Assembly: GCA_002500605.1 (NCBI GenBank)
Contig: DLRR01000008.1
Location: forward strand, 17,022-51,640
DNA from: Nitrospinaceae bacterium UBA7883
GTDB lineage: Bacteria; Nitrospinota_A; UBA7883
Length of the DNA stretch: 34,619 bases
Reading direction: 5' to 3'
Shown: positions 10,301 to 16,924 of the stretch, one piece after another
Numbering within the stretch: position 1 is the first letter of the stretch
Layout of the letters: every line of letters starts with the position of its first letter
The notes under the pieces: generated by a model
Told to the model about the DNA's origin: nothing
Database searches by the model: none
What the model saw: only the letters and a program-made list of their open reading frames with translations
Translations under genes and position numbers: made by a program

Positions 10301-10993
10301 AAGTCCCTGCTCTCTTATTTCCTTGCGGAAAGACTGGTATCGCTCTGCTTTTTTTGCTTGCCGATTTAAAGAATTGCGCTGGCGTTCAAGCTCCGCGATT
10401 ATATCTTGAATGCGAAGGAGGTTTTGCTGCCCTGCCTCGAGCTTGTTAAGCGCTGCGTTTCTTCGCACTTTATACTTCATTATTCCAGCTGCTTCGTCTA
10501 TAAAAACTCTGCGTTCTTCTGGCTTGGAATTAATAATTCTTTCTACTTGGTCCTGCTCAATTATGGAAAGTGCCCTGGCGTTTACGCCGGTATCAAGAAA
10601 TATGTCAACTATATCCTTTAGGCGACAGGGAACTTGGTTAATCAAGTAATCTGACTCGCCATTTCTGTAAAGCTTTCTGGTGACGGCGATTTCTTCAAAT
10701 TCCGAATACGGTTTAGAGCTAACAGACCCTTCCAGCCCAGAAATAGTAAGTGTTACCTCGGCGAAACCCATTGGTTTCCTAGCACCAGCGCCGTTAAAAA
10801 TGAAATCCTCCATTTTTGACCCACGCATTATTTTTGCTGACTGTTCACCTAGAACCCAACGTAAGCCGTCAGCTATATTACTCTTACCACAACCATTCGG
10901 ACCGACAATTGCTGTGATTCCATCTTCAAATTCAACTTTGGTGGGCTCAACGAAAGACTTAAATCCATGAAGCTCAAGACTTTTAAAGCGCAT
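7397..10993 (-). CDS. smc: Chromosome segregation protein SMC
   Basis: 1198 residues from the ATG at 10993, which has GGAG six bases upstream and gives the canonical N-terminus MRFKSLELHGFKSF. An upstream ATG would add 39 residues unlike the family. Walker A is GPNGCGKS (31-38). Two long coiled-coil arms, about 165-500 and 690-1020, flank a hinge with GYGEGVRKLM and ITGGSEKAG. The C-terminal half-ATPase has the signature LSSGEK (1096-1101) and Walker B CLLDEIDAP (1121-1129). SMC dimers with ScpA/ScpB fold and segregate chromosomes; scpA and scpB are not in this window. It lies 160 bases downstream of thiL, and the gap contains a long inverted repeat and a -10-like TATACT, so it may have its own promoter. 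Confidence 0.97.
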   Translation of the reverse strand: MRFKSLELHGFKSFVEPTKVEFEDGITAIVGPNGCGKSNIADGLRWVLGEQSAKIMRGSKMEDFIFNGAGARKPMGFAEVTLTISGLEGSVSSKPYSEFEEIAVTRKLYRNGESDYLINQVPCRLKDIVDIFLDTGVNARALSIIEQDQVERIINSKPEERRVFIDEAAGIMKYKVRRNAALNKLEAGQQNLLRIQDIIAELERQRNSLNRQAKKAERYQSFRKEIREQGLIHYASEYQNYSNRVSELLDSLEELKNHEIGLTANLSTHRNELETLKIKITGQEKQILDLKERFGKADSSIERNDHHRQLLSRQVSDIANEKENSQSEINSLEQELDESESLIKERSEELEQLTEMIQKKQECIDKLRQALEKAQSQVDLFRSNLKIGLDSANNNAEQISNSQSKQSSINGRLDVLISRLDALKNQDEKLKTDVLTNTENKKELETILQNYESNYSATKQKENSISQALGLATEELSQADNKLSDITSEFTKHESRLESLRELERNFEGYGEGVRKLMKLKGEKYKGTEGISRILTEEVKAKSEFETALASTFGSKLEALITSNSTEAATVLGILKADSLGIASFTVADMIPNEKQTPPNPPAHPSLMGRASELFEVDKKRLEGVFRLLTITLIASDLAGAIEIWKAVPGSFNVVTIDGDTIDRSGFITGGSEKAGTGIVSRRRIIEELEEKVTDLNIIKDTAKNTKNTKVGSKQSLEAELGNCQADVRKLELEIVGINNKISNIDLASSRDEENIRSLDTEQSHMIDTKDQLRLELDGLTEVVTAYKKERIRIEASNVSSQKSIDQAVIELDMLRGELQTEELGLAEQKGTEKNVELDIERIEELKANGLNRISKLRKVISEADSKILETNNSMESIAKETVEFGKDKDCLNGKIIEVNNVLEDELASVMGLEEICSRLQKELKELQPKMYEISIAKSEADLRLENIIERADVEFSIPLEDLSDMSMEQHDVNEVNNRLTFLRSELAKIVDVNLSALEEYEQINDRWNFLKSQRDDLVKSIATLHKTIENIKTTTNKMFMETFSEVSKNFGKVFVRLFGGGRAEMRLVSENDSLDPGVDIFVQPPGKKIQNINLLSSGEKALTAIAMLFAVFEAKPTPFCLLDEIDAPLSETNIVRFLDLVSEMQGKTQFLIITHSQKTMGFADRLYGVTHQEEEGVSKVLAVSLKNEREPAPLAVA

Positions 10994-11075
10994 GAAAACT
11001 CCAATAAATTGCACAAGTTCGGTAAAAACTGTTGTTAACTTACCATGGAGCCGAGTTTTAGTAAAGTTACAAATG

Positions 11076-11116
11076 CTCCATGTAGTGGTTAAATAATTGA
11101 TTACCACCATATGGAG
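11076..11116. promoter_or_regulatory. Long inverted repeat ahead of smc
   Basis: Arms at 11076-11089 and 11103-11116 match in 12 of 14 positions around a 13-base loop. The motif CTCCAT / ATGGAG recurs a third time as CATGGAG at 11044-11050. A minus-strand TATACT at 11115-11120 overlaps one arm, so the repeat would cover the transcription start of smc either as an operator or as a 5' mRNA stem-loop. There is no T-tract, so it is not a terminator for thiL. Confidence 0.35.
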
Positions 11117-11153
11117 TATAATAGTGGTGCTGTTGAAATACTTTGACTAGTAG

Positions 11154-12152
11154 TTATTTATTATTATGTAACCATCCATATTGATGCATTTTCAACTCTT
11201 TTCCACTTGTCAAAAAGAACTTGGGATCTGGTCCTTTGGGTATTATTTTACCAATTGCAGCTGCTTCAATTAAACCAGATTTGATTAATTTTTCTATTTT
11301 CATTGAGTTTTTTTTGTTGGCAGTAAAAAGTAGTTCATAGTCTTCTCCGCCTGTTAAGATGAGTCTCCACAGGCGATTACCCATACAGTCAAAGCTCTTA
11401 ACGGTATCCCGTGAAAGCGGAAAATGATTTAGGTGGATTAGTGCCGAAACGTGAGAGGCATCTGTCAGTCTTTTTAGATCTAAGGCAATCCCGTCTGAGA
11501 CATCTATCATAGCGCTAACAAGATTATTGTTAGCAAGTAGTTTCCCCCATTCAAGCCTTGGGGTCGGTCTTTTGTGGCGATTAATAAGCCGGCGTTCAGC
11601 AGCTGTTAATTTATTTTTACGTGAATTCAGTATGCTAAGCCCTAATGCCGATTCACCAGGGGCTCCAGTAATATAGATTATATCTTCTGGGCTAGCACCT
11701 TTTCGCTCGATCCGAGAACACTTGGTTATTTCTCCTAGCACGGTCATTGTAAATGATAGATCAGCGGGGGAATTGGAGTAATTTCCACCAATAAGCGTAA
11801 CCTCATATTTGTCGCATGCTTGCTTGAATCCTTTGAGGTATTGCCTAATATGCGATTTTGTAAGCGTAGGTGGTCCGTTAATTGAAAGAAGAATATGTTT
11901 TGCCGACCCCCCCATGGCTGCAACGTCAGACACAGAGACTACTACCGATTTGTAACCGACATCAACCATCCTAGTCCACTTATGGTTGAAGTGTACCCCT
12001 TCAGTAATAGTATCGGTAGTTATTACCATCTCGGAGTTACTGTCAATTACTATGGCGGCACAATCATCTCCTATTCCCAGAGAAACATTTGAACCTTTTC
12101 CGCCTTCAAATAGGCTTGAAATTTCAGAAATAAGTGAAATTTCATCTATCAT
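11154..12152 (-). CDS. thiL: Thiamine-monophosphate kinase
   Basis: 332 residues, normal for ThiL, which phosphorylates thiamine monophosphate to the active diphosphate. PurM-like fold markers are in order: GIGDD (26-30), TTDTITEGVHF (45-55), SVSDVAAMGG (73-82), IGGN (121-124), GAPGESALGL (163-172) and IDVSDG (216-221), with LTGGEDYELLF near the C-terminus. The IGGN block usually reads GGD in this family; here the aspartate is replaced by asparagine, which may affect metal/ATP binding and deserves a check. I see no TPP riboswitch upstream. The Shine-Dalgarno is weak (GGAAAAATC). It is the first gene of the minus-strand block and is divergent from a small membrane protein gene. Confidence 0.95.
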   Translation of the reverse strand: MIDEISLISEISSLFEGGKGSNVSLGIGDDCAAIVIDSNSEMVITTDTITEGVHFNHKWTRMVDVGYKSVVVSVSDVAAMGGSAKHILLSINGPPTLTKSHIRQYLKGFKQACDKYEVTLIGGNYSNSPADLSFTMTVLGEITKCSRIERKGASPEDIIYITGAPGESALGLSILNSRKNKLTAAERRLINRHKRPTPRLEWGKLLANNNLVSAMIDVSDGIALDLKRLTDASHVSALIHLNHFPLSRDTVKSFDCMGNRLWRLILTGGEDYELLFTANKKNSMKIEKLIKSGLIEAAAIGKIIPKGPDPKFFLTSGKELKMHQYGWLHNNK

Positions 12153-12199
12153 GATTTTTCCATATTCTAGTTTCTTTTTGGAAAATCTACTTGGTTTGA

Positions 12200-12227
12200 T
12201 TGACAGAAGCTATTCCCCATGTATACT
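12200..12227 (+). promoter_or_regulatory. Sigma-70-type promoter TTGACA-N16-TATACT
   Basis: A consensus -35 (12200-12205) and near-consensus -10 (12222-12227) lie 16 bases apart. Initiation about 7 bases downstream would be near 12234, only about three bases before an ATG at 12237, so the mRNA could be leaderless. It points away from thiL. Confidence 0.6.
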
Positions 12228-12236
12228 ATTTCCTCC

Positions 12237-12464
12237 ATGCCAGACAATACACTCGCACAAATAGATGCAATCATTTTTCGCCTTATCGGTTGTGCCATTG
12301 GAGTAGGTGGTACCGCAGGCCTAATAATTAACAATCCTCTTCACTACCTGTTGACCAATGCGTATGGAATTACATTTCTGGCCATTTTTGTGCCCATCGG
12401 CTTTTCCTCGGTCAAGTCGCTGTTTAAGCAACTAGTAAAAACCCTTGATAAGAGATACCCCTAG
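12237..12464 (+). CDS. Small predicted membrane protein
   Basis: 75 residues from the ATG at 12237. An in-frame ATG at 12219 lies upstream of the predicted transcription start and overlaps the -10 region, so it is less likely. Two hydrophobic segments are visible, about residues 15-32 (LIGCAIGVGGTAGLII) and 42-58 (ITFLAIFVPIGF), followed by a basic C-terminal tail (KSLFKQLVKTLDKRYP). This suggests a two-pass inner-membrane protein with a cytosolic positive tail. I do not recognise the family. Support comes from the strong promoter just upstream and the amphipathic composition; there is no Shine-Dalgarno, consistent with a leaderless message or with a false gene. Confidence 0.5.
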   Translation: MPDNTLAQIDAIIFRLIGCAIGVGGTAGLIINNPLHYLLTNAYGITFLAIFVPIGFSSVKSLFKQLVKTLDKRYP

Positions 12465-12536
12465 TTTAGCGTCACAAATCTTATTATCTCTTTGTTCACT
12501 AGTAAAAAGATATGAAAACTAACTTACAATTAGGGT

Positions 12537-12574
12537 AAAAAAACCCGTGGAAGTAGGGGGGCTACTTCCACGGG
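12537..12574 (-). terminator. Strong rho-independent terminator
   Basis: A perfect 13-bp GC-rich stem (arms 12544-12556 and 12562-12574, starting CCCGTGG) with a 5-base loop is followed on the minus strand by seven T residues (12543-12537). On the plus strand there is no T-tract, so it acts on leftward transcripts only. The nearest upstream gene on that strand ends 420 bases away. Confidence 0.8.
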
Positions 12575-12690
12575 TAGATATACAAAACATTGAGTCTATT
12601 GTGGGGCAGAGGGCGACTCAATGCATTGCAAAAACAAAACAGTCTTAAAAACCATAGCTCCACAATAACACAGACTTATTAGAATCGTTG
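12537..12690 (-). ncRNA. Candidate structured small RNA with its own terminator
   Basis: Read on the minus strand, UAUUGUGG (12667-12660) is followed by a 9-bp hairpin with arms 12623-12615 and 12596-12588. Its 18-base loop contains CCACAAUA (12604-12597), an exact complement of the upstream segment. The two pairings interleave, so they form either a pseudoknot or mutually exclusive folds. The terminator follows 13 bases later. The 5' end is a guess from an AT-rich -10-like stretch near 12697-12702. It matches none of tmRNA, RNase P RNA or SRP RNA as I know them; a 6S-like RNA cannot be excluded. It could also be the 3' end of a long transcript from the operon to its right. Confidence 0.38.
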
Positions 12691-12874
12691 CAAAATTTAT
12701 AATAATTCTAAATTAAGGCAAATGTCTTGTTCTATCTATTTAAATATATTGATTTTACCGTTGTTGATACAATCAAATTAAGAGACATTTTGTTCTCAAA
12801 AAAAAGATATAATGCATTAAATTGTTCGTAGTAGGATATTTACCATCAGTTCTTTTCCTTAGTATAAATCCATT

Positions 12875-12888
12875 TTTCCCTAGGGAAA
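12875..12888. repeat. Perfect 14-bp palindrome TTTCCCTAGGGAAA
   Basis: It lies in the gene-free region, 8 bases upstream of a minus-strand TATACT at 12861-12866, within what would be the spacer/-35 zone of that promoter. The position suits a repressor site, but no good -35 and no downstream gene support it, other than the RNA candidate about 170 bases away. Confidence 0.3.
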
Positions 12889-12994
12889 TTTGAAATCGCT
12901 ATAGCACAAAGGCTTCATTGATTAAAAGGATTGCAAAAATTGTGATTTCGGTTTTGCGTCTAATAGTTCTGGGGAAATAGAAGTTAAATCAATT

Positions 12995-13735
12995 TTACAA
13001 ATTCATTGCTGAGAGCGCTGCTTTATTCCATGCTAACTCTAGGTAAACAGAAAGATATATATCAAAAAGAACAAATATGGTCCCCACTAATATCCACTTA
13101 AATGACCTAGCAAGTTGAACTGGTTTGCCAGCAATTACTCGATAGGAAATAAAGGCTGCCCCAATTGATAGCATGGCCATACCTGCAAATCGGTAAACAA
13201 GCCAAGGTTTAACGCCTAGGAGAATAACATCGAAATTATGATTCTGGCTTATGGTTTCACCGAAGCTTAATCCGGAAGTTACTAGAACAATAGCAGCAAA
13301 AAATGCAGGGAAGATACCGAACGATACAAAAGAAAGGGATAGGATAATCGCAATTCCCACGGCCCGATCTAAACCCATTCCAATAGCAGCTTTTAACACG
13401 GCTTCATTATTGTTAGTATCAACCTGTGTGTAAGTTTCGTCAAAACCGTAACTGTAAACACGTGCAACCATCATTTCTGGAAAAATAAATGTAAGCCCTG
13501 AAATGATTGCAAAGAGCAAAGTTGCCCACAATGCAACGACCCAAAAAGCCTTTATTAGTTTTTCGGACTCTGCATAATAATATATTGCCGGGAGGATTAC
13601 TGCTGATGTTATGAAAGGTAGAAATGGACTTGGAAACGGCAATGATAAGAAGATAGCCAGAGGTGTTGTTAGCAGTACATAATGTGGACTATAGCCAGAG
13701 TCAAACCATGACCGGGGGGTAAGCTTACCCATCAA
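12995..13735 (-). CDS. Predicted polytopic membrane protein, unknown function
   Basis: 246 residues with about six hydrophobic segments, roughly at 18-35, 38-52, 62-84, 125-155, 179-200 and 213-233. A soluble loop between the third and fourth (about 90-118, rich in D, N, E and Q) should face one side. I do not recognise the family. The start overlaps the stop of the glycosyltransferase gene as ATGATG, an ATGA-type junction, so it is translationally coupled to it. This ties its role to envelope glycan or lipid synthesis by context only. It is the last gene of its operon; the only terminator seen downstream is 420 bases on. Confidence 0.8.
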   Translation of the reverse strand: MMGKLTPRSWFDSGYSPHYVLLTTPLAIFLSLPFPSPFLPFITSAVILPAIYYYAESEKLIKAFWVVALWATLLFAIISGLTFIFPEMMVARVYSYGFDETYTQVDTNNNEAVLKAAIGMGLDRAVGIAIILSLSFVSFGIFPAFFAAIVLVTSGLSFGETISQNHNFDVILLGVKPWLVYRFAGMAMLSIGAAFISYRVIAGKPVQLARSFKWILVGTIFVLFDIYLSVYLELAWNKAALSAMNL

Positions 13736-14490
13736 AGTTTCCGCTCCATTTCCATTAATTTTACATATTTAGAAAAAACATGGTATGCAGATAAAAAGCA
13801 AATAATAAGTCCAGGACGGCCGTCTAGGATTCCGAGTTTTACAAAATACATTTTTATGAAAGTTGCCACTGGCCTAATTAGAACATTGAACATAGAAGAA
13901 GTTTTGCCACGGATAAATCGTTCTTTGGCAGCTATGCCTGTAAAACTGTTAATAGTTTTTAGGTGGTCAGAAATATTGTCAAAAGAAAGGTGATACATAT
14001 GTTCATCTAAGTTTTTAATCTTGCCATTAATCTCGACATTATCATGTGGATTTTCTCCAGCCCAACGTCCTTTGCTACGCTTGAATAATCGAACTTTCCT
14101 GGCTGGGAACCATCCACAATGCTTTATCCAACGGTTAATGTAATAAACTAGGCGTGGTATAGCATAACCGTCTGCTTTTGGGTTTTCGAGTAAGGTTATT
14201 ATTTTTTCCCTTAAAGCTAGAGATACCCTTTCATCAGCATCTAGACTTAAAACCCATTGTTTTGAAGCCAGATCCAATGCGAAGTTTTTTTGTTGAACGT
14301 GACCAGGCCATTCGTTGAAAAAAACCTTAGCGCCCATTTCTTTAGCTATTTTAACCGTACTGTCTGAGGATCCACAATCAACAACCACAATTTCATCAGC
14401 AAACGATAGGCTGGCTATGCAATCAGCAATTTTGTTTTCTTCGTTTTTTGTTATAACAGTTGCTGATAGTCCAATTGAGCTATTTGTCAT
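13732..14490 (-). CDS. Family 2 glycosyltransferase, LPS-core (WaaE/KdtX) type
   Basis: 252 residues with a GT-A fold. TVITKNEE (11-18) and VVVDCGSSDST (36-45) bind the nucleotide sugar, and SLDADE (82-87) holds the metal-binding DxD-like motif. The pattern NEE, DCGSSDST, QQKNFAL and WVLSLDADE matches the WaaE/KdtX branch, which adds a glucose to the inner core of lipopolysaccharide. Acceptor and sugar are inferred from that similarity. The C-terminal half has a hydrophobic stretch (FIKMYFVKLGIL to CFLSAYHVF, about 205-240) that may attach it to the membrane. Both ends are coupled by ATGA overlaps: with the Trm112-like gene before and the membrane protein after. Confidence 0.9.
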   Translation of the reverse strand: MTNSSIGLSATVITKNEENKIADCIASLSFADEIVVVDCGSSDSTVKIAKEMGAKVFFNEWPGHVQQKNFALDLASKQWVLSLDADERVSLALREKIITLLENPKADGYAIPRLVYYINRWIKHCGWFPARKVRLFKRSKGRWAGENPHDNVEINGKIKNLDEHMYHLSFDNISDHLKTINSFTGIAAKERFIRGKTSSMFNVLIRPVATFIKMYFVKLGILDGRPGLIICFLSAYHVFSKYVKLMEMERKL

Positions 14491-14666
14491 TCAGACTCTT
14501 TCAACGGCTTAGCTTCATCAACCAGCATTATTGGGATATCATCCCTTACTTCATATAATAGCTTGCACTCATTGCATATCAGACCTTTGCCGTCTTCTGT
14601 AAGGAAAATATCACTTTTACATTTTGGGCATGCAAGTATATCGAGCAGCTCTTTTTGGATTGCCAT
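14487..14666 (-). CDS. Trm112/UPF0434-type zinc-ribbon protein
   Basis: 59 residues, the usual size of the family (YcaR-like in bacteria). It has a zinc ribbon with Cys13/Cys16 (CPKC) and Cys31/Cys34 (CNEC), and the family pattern LLDILACPKC and DDIPIML. Eukaryotic and archaeal Trm112 activates methyltransferases; the bacterial role is unclear, but the gene is often found next to lipid A/LPS genes, as here. I chose the ATG at 14666 because it follows an AGGAGG and a TATAAT promoter box; an in-frame ATG at 14699 would precede the likely transcription start. Its stop overlaps the glycosyltransferase start (ATGA). Confidence 0.88.
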   Translation of the reverse strand: MAIQKELLDILACPKCKSDIFLTEDGKGLICNECKLLYEVRDDIPIMLVDEAKPLKESE

Positions 14667-14703
14667 ATCAAAGCATCCTCCTAAACAATTGAGATTCATT
14701 GTG

Positions 14704-14732
14704 ATTATATGTCACTGGAACAATCAGTGACA
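14704..14732 (-). promoter_or_regulatory. Promoter with inverted repeat ahead of the Trm112-glycosyltransferase operon
   Basis: On the minus strand a perfect TATAAT (14709-14704) lies directly after a perfect 8-bp inverted repeat, TGTCACTG-N7-CAGTGACA (14710-14732). The repeat covers the spacer and -35 zone, where a dimeric regulator could block or recruit RNA polymerase. There is no T-tract on either strand, so it is not a terminator. The predicted start near 14697 leaves a leader of about 30 bases before the ATG at 14666. Confidence 0.55.
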
Positions 14733-14818
14733 GGAGAAAGAACTGTCTCTTTGTCTGGTTAGATTTTCAATAGAGTTTTGAAAATTAATTTATTATCATT
14801 AAGTGCAAACTTCTACGG

Positions 14819-15301
14819 TCAATTCTTTAAAGCTCTTTCCATTTCACGTTTGGCGTCTTTACCTTTTAGATCTTGGCGCTTGTCATAAGTATTCTTACCG
14901 CGTCCAATTCCAATCTCCAGTTTGGCTCGGCCACGACGAAAATAGATTTTTAATGGTACTAGGGTTAGCCCCTTTTCTTGTACAGCTTGCACTAGTTTAT
15001 TGATTTCATGACGGCTAAATAGAAGTTTTCTATTGCGTAATGGGTTATACGTATCAAAAGTATTCTGATTTTTATAGGGTGAAATGTGACAACCTACCAG
15101 CCATACTTCGCCATTGATAACTTTAGCGTATGATTCTCTGATATTAATGGAACCGTCTCGAATCGATTTAATTTCGTTACCCCTCAAGACAACTCCAGCC
15201 TCAATGGTGTCAAGTATATTATAGTTGTGCCTAGCTTTGCGATTTACAATGGTTGGCGTGCCTTCTTGGTTATTTTTTCTTCCCGATGATTTATTACTCA
15301 T
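14819..15301 (-). CDS. smpB: SsrA-binding protein SmpB
   Basis: 160 residues, normal length. SmpB binds tmRNA and brings it to stalled ribosomes for trans-translation. The OB-fold core shows the family signature: NRKARHNYNILDTIEAGVVL (20-39), GNEIKSIR (41-48), and the basic GRGKNTYDKR with a lysine/arginine-rich C-terminal tail that enters the mRNA channel. It is 21 bases downstream of hisF and probably shares its transcript, an arrangement with no functional logic beyond housekeeping. The tmRNA gene itself is not seen in the window. Confidence 0.96.
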   Translation of the reverse strand: MSNKSSGRKNNQEGTPTIVNRKARHNYNILDTIEAGVVLRGNEIKSIRDGSINIRESYAKVINGEVWLVGCHISPYKNQNTFDTYNPLRNRKLLFSRHEINKLVQAVQEKGLTLVPLKIYFRRGRAKLEIGIGRGKNTYDKRQDLKGKDAKREMERALKN

Positions 15302-15322
15302 ATTTTTTATCAGACGTGCTAG

Positions 15323-16102
15323 TCAGCTGTGACTTGCAGGGTCACGAACTGAGACGCCTCGCCCTTTTAGGTATTCTTTAGCATCGCCCACAGTGTATTC
15401 TTGGAAGTGGAAGATGGAAGCAGCTAAAGCTGCATCTGCTTCACCATCAACCAGACCGACGTACATATGTTCAAGGTTGCCAACACCACCTGAAGCGATG
15501 ATGGGTATTTCCACGCTACGACTGATCGCACGTGTTAGCTCGATGTCATAACCGTTCTTCGTTCCATCAGCGTCCATGGAGGTTAGCAATATCTCGCCAG
15601 CGCCGTACGCCGCTACTTTACTGGCCCACTCAATTGCATCTAAGCCCGTTTGGTTTCTACCGCCGTGAGTGAAGACTTCCCATCCTTTCCCGTTCTGTCG
15701 TAGCTTTGCATCTATCGCTACAACTACACACTGGCTCCCAAACTTTTGTGATGCATCACATATAAACTCTGGGCGCTCAATTGCGGCTGTGTTTATGGCA
15801 ACTTTGTCGGCCCCAGATCGCAGCAACCTGTGTATATCAAGCATATCACGCACACCTCCGCCAACTGTTAGTGGCATGAAAACCTGTTCGGCAGTACGAG
15901 CCACAACATCTAGAATAATTTCACGTTTTTCGTGGGAAGCGGTTATGTCGAGAAATGTCAATTCGTCAGCACCCTGCTTATCGTACAGTTTAGCAATTTC
16001 CACAGGGTCACCAGCGTCGCGCAAATTCAAAAACTTTACACCTTTTACAACACGCCCCTCTTTGACATCAAGACATGGAATTATCCTTTTGCGCAAACTC
16101 AT
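15323..16102 (-). CDS. hisF: Imidazole glycerol phosphate synthase cyclase subunit
   Basis: 259 residues, a TIM barrel. HisF joins ammonia from HisH to PRFAR to give imidazole glycerol phosphate and AICAR in histidine synthesis. The two catalytic aspartates are Asp12 (IPCLDVKEGRVVKG) and Asp131 (VVAIDAK). Phosphate-binding turns are TVGGGVRD (79-86) and ASGGVGN in the C-terminal half. It follows hisA by 6 bases and precedes smpB. The partner hisH is not in the window. The Shine-Dalgarno is weak, so translation may depend on coupling to hisA. Confidence 0.97.
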   Translation of the reverse strand: MSLRKRIIPCLDVKEGRVVKGVKFLNLRDAGDPVEIAKLYDKQGADELTFLDITASHEKREIILDVVARTAEQVFMPLTVGGGVRDMLDIHRLLRSGADKVAINTAAIERPEFICDASQKFGSQCVVVAIDAKLRQNGKGWEVFTHGGRNQTGLDAIEWASKVAAYGAGEILLTSMDADGTKNGYDIELTRAISRSVEIPIIASGGVGNLEHMYVGLVDGEADAALAASIFHFQEYTVGDAKEYLKGRGVSVRDPASHS

Positions 16103-16108
16103 CTTAAA

Positions 16109-16834
16109 CTATCCATTAATCGTAGAGATAACATCATCCAATTTCAGGTAACCATCATAAAGGGCTTTTCCTATTATCATTGAATCAACACCGTAGCGCT
16201 CCAGTTTGGCGATGGCAACCACATCATCAATTGATGTAACTCCACCTGATGCAGTCACAGGTATATCTATGCGTGAGGCGAAATCTTGCAGCTCTTCCAC
16301 ATTAGCTCCCTTTAGCATACCGTCGCGAGAGATGTCTGTATATATAATTCTAGCCGCACCCATTGCTGCAAACTTCTCTGCCATTTCCAATGGATCAGCT
16401 ACTACTGTTTCTATCCATCCTTTCGTCGCAGGTTTACCATCCTTAACATCCATACCAACCAGAATTCTATCTGGGAATAGGTCCGCTGCTGCTAAAACTA
16501 GGTCTGGTTGTTCTATAGCAGCCGTACCAAGGATTACATGGTATACACCAAGATCGAAGTAATCTTGGACTGCTTGGACTGAACGGATACCTCCGCCTAT
16601 TTCTACTGGGACTCCAGCCTTGTCAGATATTGCTTTTATTATTTTTGTGTTAACAGGTTTACCAGCTTTAGCTCCGTCTAGGTCTACTAGGTGAAGACCC
16701 TCAGCACCTAACTCTACCCATTTTCGAGCTATTTGAACTGGATCGTCAGAGTACACAGTTACTTTTTTGTAGTCGCCCTTTTGTAGACGCACGCACTTAC
16801 CCTCTAGTAAGTCAATGGCGGGTAGAATTTTCAT
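16109..16834 (-). CDS. hisA: ProFAR isomerase (HisA)
   Basis: 241 residues, a TIM barrel. It isomerises ProFAR to PRFAR, the step just before HisF. The catalytic aspartates are Asp8 (LPAIDLL) and Asp129 (LVGMDVKDGK). Phosphate-binding loops are EIGGGIR (78-84) and TASGGV near residue 195. The ATG at 16834 has an AAGGA Shine-Dalgarno 8 bases upstream. It is the first gene of hisA-hisF-smpB; other his genes are not in the window. A 90-base gap separates it from the ABC transporter operon upstream on the same strand. Confidence 0.96.
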   Translation of the reverse strand: MKILPAIDLLEGKCVRLQKGDYKKVTVYSDDPVQIARKWVELGAEGLHLVDLDGAKAGKPVNTKIIKAISDKAGVPVEIGGGIRSVQAVQDYFDLGVYHVILGTAAIEQPDLVLAAADLFPDRILVGMDVKDGKPATKGWIETVVADPLEMAEKFAAMGAARIIYTDISRDGMLKGANVEELQDFASRIDIPVTASGGVTSIDDVVAIAKLERYGVDSMIIGKALYDGYLKLDDVISTING

Positions 16835-16924
16835 TTTGTAGTCCTTATAGTTTCTAGAATACAGAATAATAAGAAAGTGGTATTTTAATATCTATTATCG
16901 ATATGTTCCCAATCTAAATGTTTT

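Larger units (their letters stand above)
12465..12994. other. 530-base gene-free region with structured elements
   Basis: No credible protein gene is present on either strand. From left to right it holds a minus-strand terminator (12537-12574), a second hairpin (12588-12623) with an upstream complementary segment (12660-12667), an AT-rich stretch with -10-like sequences (about 12690-12710, minus strand), and a perfect 14-bp palindrome (12875-12888) beside a minus-strand TATACT (12861-12866). The rest looks featureless and AT-rich. Confidence 0.6.

Noticed and set aside
12153..12540. TPP riboswitch upstream of thiL
   Set aside because: None of the conserved thi-box sequence (CTGAGA and the following ACCTGATCTGG-like block) is present on the minus strand.
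14710..14732. Terminator for the operon on either strand
   Set aside because: The hairpin has no T-tract on either side and is followed on the minus strand by TATAAT, so promoter control fits better.
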